The notes below the pieces were generated by a model. It did not search any database. It saw only the letters and a program-made list of their open reading frames with translations, and was not told the origin of the DNA. Below are positions 13,507 to 15,229 of a stretch of DNA of 15,229 nt, in pieces. How positions within the stretch are numbered: the first letter of the stretch is position 1; every line of letters begins with the position of its first letter. The DNA lies in NCBI GenBank assembly GCA_015655095.1, contig JAATFR010000304.1, positions 1-15,229 of the forward strand. The letters are read 5' to 3'. Source of the DNA: Hyphomicrobiales bacterium (lineage in GTDB: Bacteria > Pseudomonadota > Alphaproteobacteria > Parvibaculales > Parvibaculaceae). Made by a program: the position numbers and the translations under genes.

Positions 13507-14961
13507 TTGTCCGATAGCAATGTGTTAGAAGGCCCGGCAAATGCCGCCATGCGCGAGACGTTGAGCGTCCCGGAGGACGCCGCGGTCGCGGTCCGGCGCA
13601 AGAAAATCCATATCAAGACCTATGGCTGCCAGATGAACGTCTACGATACGAATCGTATGACCGACGCAATGGCGCCCCATGGCTATGACGAGGTGGATAC
13701 GCCAGAACAGGCCGATGTCGTCATTCTCAATACCTGCCACATCCGCGAGCGCGCCGCCGAAAAGGTTTATTCCGAACTTGGACGGCTGCGCAAAATGAAA
13801 GATGCCCGGGCGGTTGAAGGCGACCGGGTCATTATCGGCGTGGCGGGCTGCGTGGCGCAGGCCGAAGGCGATGAAATCCGCCGCCGCGCGCCGACGGTCG
13901 ATCTGGTGTTCGGGCCCCAGACCTATCATCGCCTGCCGGACATGATTGCGCGCGCCGGCAATGGCGGGCCTGCTCTGGTCGATACGGAATTTCCAGCCGA
14001 GGACAAGTTTGGCCATCTGCCGGCGCCTCGACGGAAACAGACGCTGGCGCGCGGCGTCACGGCGTTCCTGACCGTACAGGAAGGATGCGACAAGTTCTGC
14101 ACTTTCTGCGTGGTGCCCTATACGCGGGGCGCTGAATTTTCGCGGCCTGTGGCGCGTATCGTCGGCGAGGCGCGCGATCTTGTGGCGGCGGGCGTGCGTG
14201 AGATCACGCTGCTCGGCCAGAATGTGAACGCCTATCATGGCGACGCGCCGCATGGCGGCGCATCGACACTTGGCGGCCTCATTCGGGCGCTGGCGGAGAT
14301 CGAGGGGCTGGAGCGTCTCCGTTTCACCACGAGCCATCCCCGCGATATGGACGACGATCTGATCGCGGCGCATGGCGAACCGGGAAAGCTGATGCCTTAT
14401 CTGCATCTGCCGGTGCAATCGGGCTCTGACCGCATTCTCGATGCGATGAACCGTCAGCATACGGTTTCATTTTATCTCGACCTGATCGGGCGCATTCGTG
14501 CGGCGCGACCCGACATTGCGCTTTCATCCGATTTCATCGTCGGCTTTCCCGGCGAAACCGACGATGATTTCGAGGCGACGATCGATCTGGCGCGCAAGGT
14601 GCGTTTCGCTCAGGCCTATTCGTTCAAGTACAGCCCACGTCCGGGCACGCCCGCCGCGGGCGAGGCCGGGCAGGTGCCCGAGGATGTGAAGGCCGAACGG
14701 CTTGCCCGGCTTCAGGCGGTCATCAATGAAGGCCAGCTTGCCTTCAACGAGGCGTGCGTCGGCCGGGTTCTGCCGGTATTGTTCGACCGGCGCGGCCGCC
14801 ATGAGGCGCAGCTCATCGGGCGCAGCCCCTATCTTCAATCAGTGCATGTGGAAAATGTTCCCGAACAATTGTTCGGGAAACTGTCTGACGTCATTATCGA
14901 GGAAGGTCATGCGAACAGTCTGAAGGGGCGGCTCGCGCAAGCGGCCGGTCAGGAGGATTGA
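13507..14961 (+). CDS. miaB: tRNA-2-methylthio-N6-dimethylallyladenosine synthase (methylthiotransferase)
   Basis: MiaB is a radical-SAM enzyme that adds a methylthio group to i6A37 in tRNAs reading UNN codons. The 484-residue product has the N-terminal domain whose auxiliary [4Fe-4S] cluster is bound by Cys41 (TYGCQMN), Cys77 (NTCHIRE) and Cys115 (GVAGCVAQ). The radical-SAM motif CDKFCTFC follows, with Cys194, Cys198 and Cys201, then PYTRG, LLGQNVNAY, LHLPVQSGSD and SSDFIVGFPGET, and a C-terminal TRAM domain (about 400-470). Start: TTG 13507 follows AGGGAG (13489-13494) by 12 bases and the candidate promoter. TTG 13462 lacks a ribosome site, and ATG 13549 is another option; all are upstream of the conserved KKIHIKTYGCQMN. 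phoH follows 28 bases later. A 22-bp palindrome lies in its 3' end. Confidence 0.95.
   Translation: MSDSNVLEGPANAAMRETLSVPEDAAVAVRRKKIHIKTYGCQMNVYDTNRMTDAMAPHGYDEVDTPEQADVVILNTCHIRERAAEKVYSELGRLRKMKDARAVEGDRVIIGVAGCVAQAEGDEIRRRAPTVDLVFGPQTYHRLPDMIARAGNGGPALVDTEFPAEDKFGHLPAPRRKQTLARGVTAFLTVQEGCDKFCTFCVVPYTRGAEFSRPVARIVGEARDLVAAGVREITLLGQNVNAYHGDAPHGGASTLGGLIRALAEIEGLERLRFTTSHPRDMDDDLIAAHGEPGKLMPYLHLPVQSGSDRILDAMNRQHTVSFYLDLIGRIRAARPDIALSSDFIVGFPGETDDDFEATIDLARKVRFAQAYSFKYSPRPGTPAAGEAGQVPEDVKAERLARLQAVINEGQLAFNEACVGRVLPVLFDRRGRHEAQLIGRSPYLQSVHVENVPEQLFGKLSDVIIEEGHANSLKGRLAQAAGQED
14858..14879. repeat. 22-bp perfect palindrome inside the 3' end of miaB
   Basis: The half-site TTCCCGAACAA is followed at once by its exact reverse complement, centred on CAATTG at 14866-14871. 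It encodes part of VPEQLFGK in miaB and is about 110 bases upstream of the phoH start. There is no T-run behind it, so it is not a terminator. The core resembles the GAAC-N4-GTTC SOS box of Bacillus, which is not the alphaproteobacterial LexA site. Confidence 0.85.
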
Positions 14962-14989
14962 GTGTTTCAACAGGAAAGGACAGGTCTGA

Positions 14990-15229
14990 GTGAGTGCATC
15001 CGGGCAGGTTACCGACAAGGAAAACAGTCTCGTTCTCGCCTTCGATAACAACCGTCTTCTGACGGAGCTTTTCGGTGAACACGACCGCAATCTGGCCCGG
15101 ATCGAGCAAGGGCTCGATATTCTGGCCACGTCGCGTGGCAACAAGGTGGTGATCACCGGCTCCAGCGACAAACGCGAACAGGCCGGGCGCGTGTTCAATG
15201 AGCTTTACGCCCGCCTGAAAGCCGGCGCG
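14990..15229 (+). CDS. phoH: PhoH-like family ATPase, N-terminal part (cut by right edge)
   Basis: Eighty codons are present. They read LVLAFDNNRLLTELFGEHDR (about 13-32), NLARIEQGLDILATSRGNKV and VITGSSDKREQAGRVFNELY, which is the KH-like N-terminal domain of PhoH/PhoL proteins (in alphaproteobacteria beginning LxFDxNRL.ALFG). The P-loop ATPase domain lies beyond the window. GTG 14990 is the likely start, with AAAGGA nine bases upstream; it follows the miaB stop by 28 bases. The miaB-phoH order (usually followed by ybeY) is widespread in proteobacteria and ties this ATPase to RNA and ribosome metabolism; its exact function is unsettled. Confidence 0.88.
   Translation, partial: MSASGQVTDKENSLVLAFDNNRLLTELFGEHDRNLARIEQGLDILATSRGNKVVITGSSDKREQAGRVFNELYARLKAGA

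Noticed and set aside
14857..14874. An alphaproteobacterial LexA box (GTTC repeat) in miaB
   Set aside because: The two GTTC copies (14857 and 14871) are 10 bases apart, not the required 7, and the site is inside a coding region not linked to SOS genes.
1..15229. CRISPR arrays, insertion sequences, phage or toxin-antitoxin modules, tRNA or rRNA genes
   Set aside because: No regularly spaced repeats, transposase or integrase-like products, or cloverleaf/TTCRANNC-type signatures were seen; almost all sequence is taken up by core genes.

Overview
The window looks like a GC-rich core-chromosome segment from an alphaproteobacterium. The evidence is the gene order tsaB-rimI-fur-plsC-miaB-phoH, a Fur protein of the alphaproteobacterial type, an FzlA-like division protein and the DUF2333 protein. 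The genus cannot be set from sequence alone; Parvibaculum-like or Rhizobiales-like lineages would fit. No RNA gene, CRISPR array, insertion sequence, prophage or plasmid element was seen. Gene density is high, and the longest stretch without a gene is about 254 bases (6842-7095).

Layout. The left edge (1-84, +) holds the last codons of what is probably a D-2-hydroxyacid dehydrogenase, followed by a strong bidirectional terminator (99-130). Facing it on the minus strand are infC (IF-3, apparently started at a rare ATA codon) and a GT4 glycosyltransferase. A divergent alpha/beta hydrolase (2152-2931, +) runs tail to tail into an atypical SDR (2928-3806, -). A secreted TPR protein (3858-4616, +) then overlaps tail to tail with the minus-strand cluster cueR-fzlA-queG (6841 down to 4598). 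In that cluster the genes overlap by 1 and 20 bases, and a CueR-type operator/promoter lies in front. From 7096 rightwards everything is on the plus strand: trpS, DUF2333 protein, nfuA, a RutE-like nitroreductase, tsaB-rimI (4-base overlap), fur (with a Fur-box-like sequence upstream), plsC, miaB and the start of phoH, which runs off the right edge.

How the genes fit together. Much of the window serves translation: initiation (infC), aminoacylation (trpS) and modification of tRNA (queG for Q34, tsaB for t6A37, miaB for ms2i6A37), plus ribosomal protein acetylation (rimI). QueG and MiaB are Fe-S enzymes, NfuA is an Fe-S carrier and Fur is the metal-dependent regulator, so iron / Fe-S supply is a second theme. 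PlsC makes phosphatidic acid, and FzlA links FtsZ to septal wall synthesis.

I did not find a clearly new defence or mobile system. The points most worth a second look are the copper-sensor promoter placed in front of fzlA and queG, the ATA start of infC, and a 22-bp perfect palindrome inside the 3' end of miaB.
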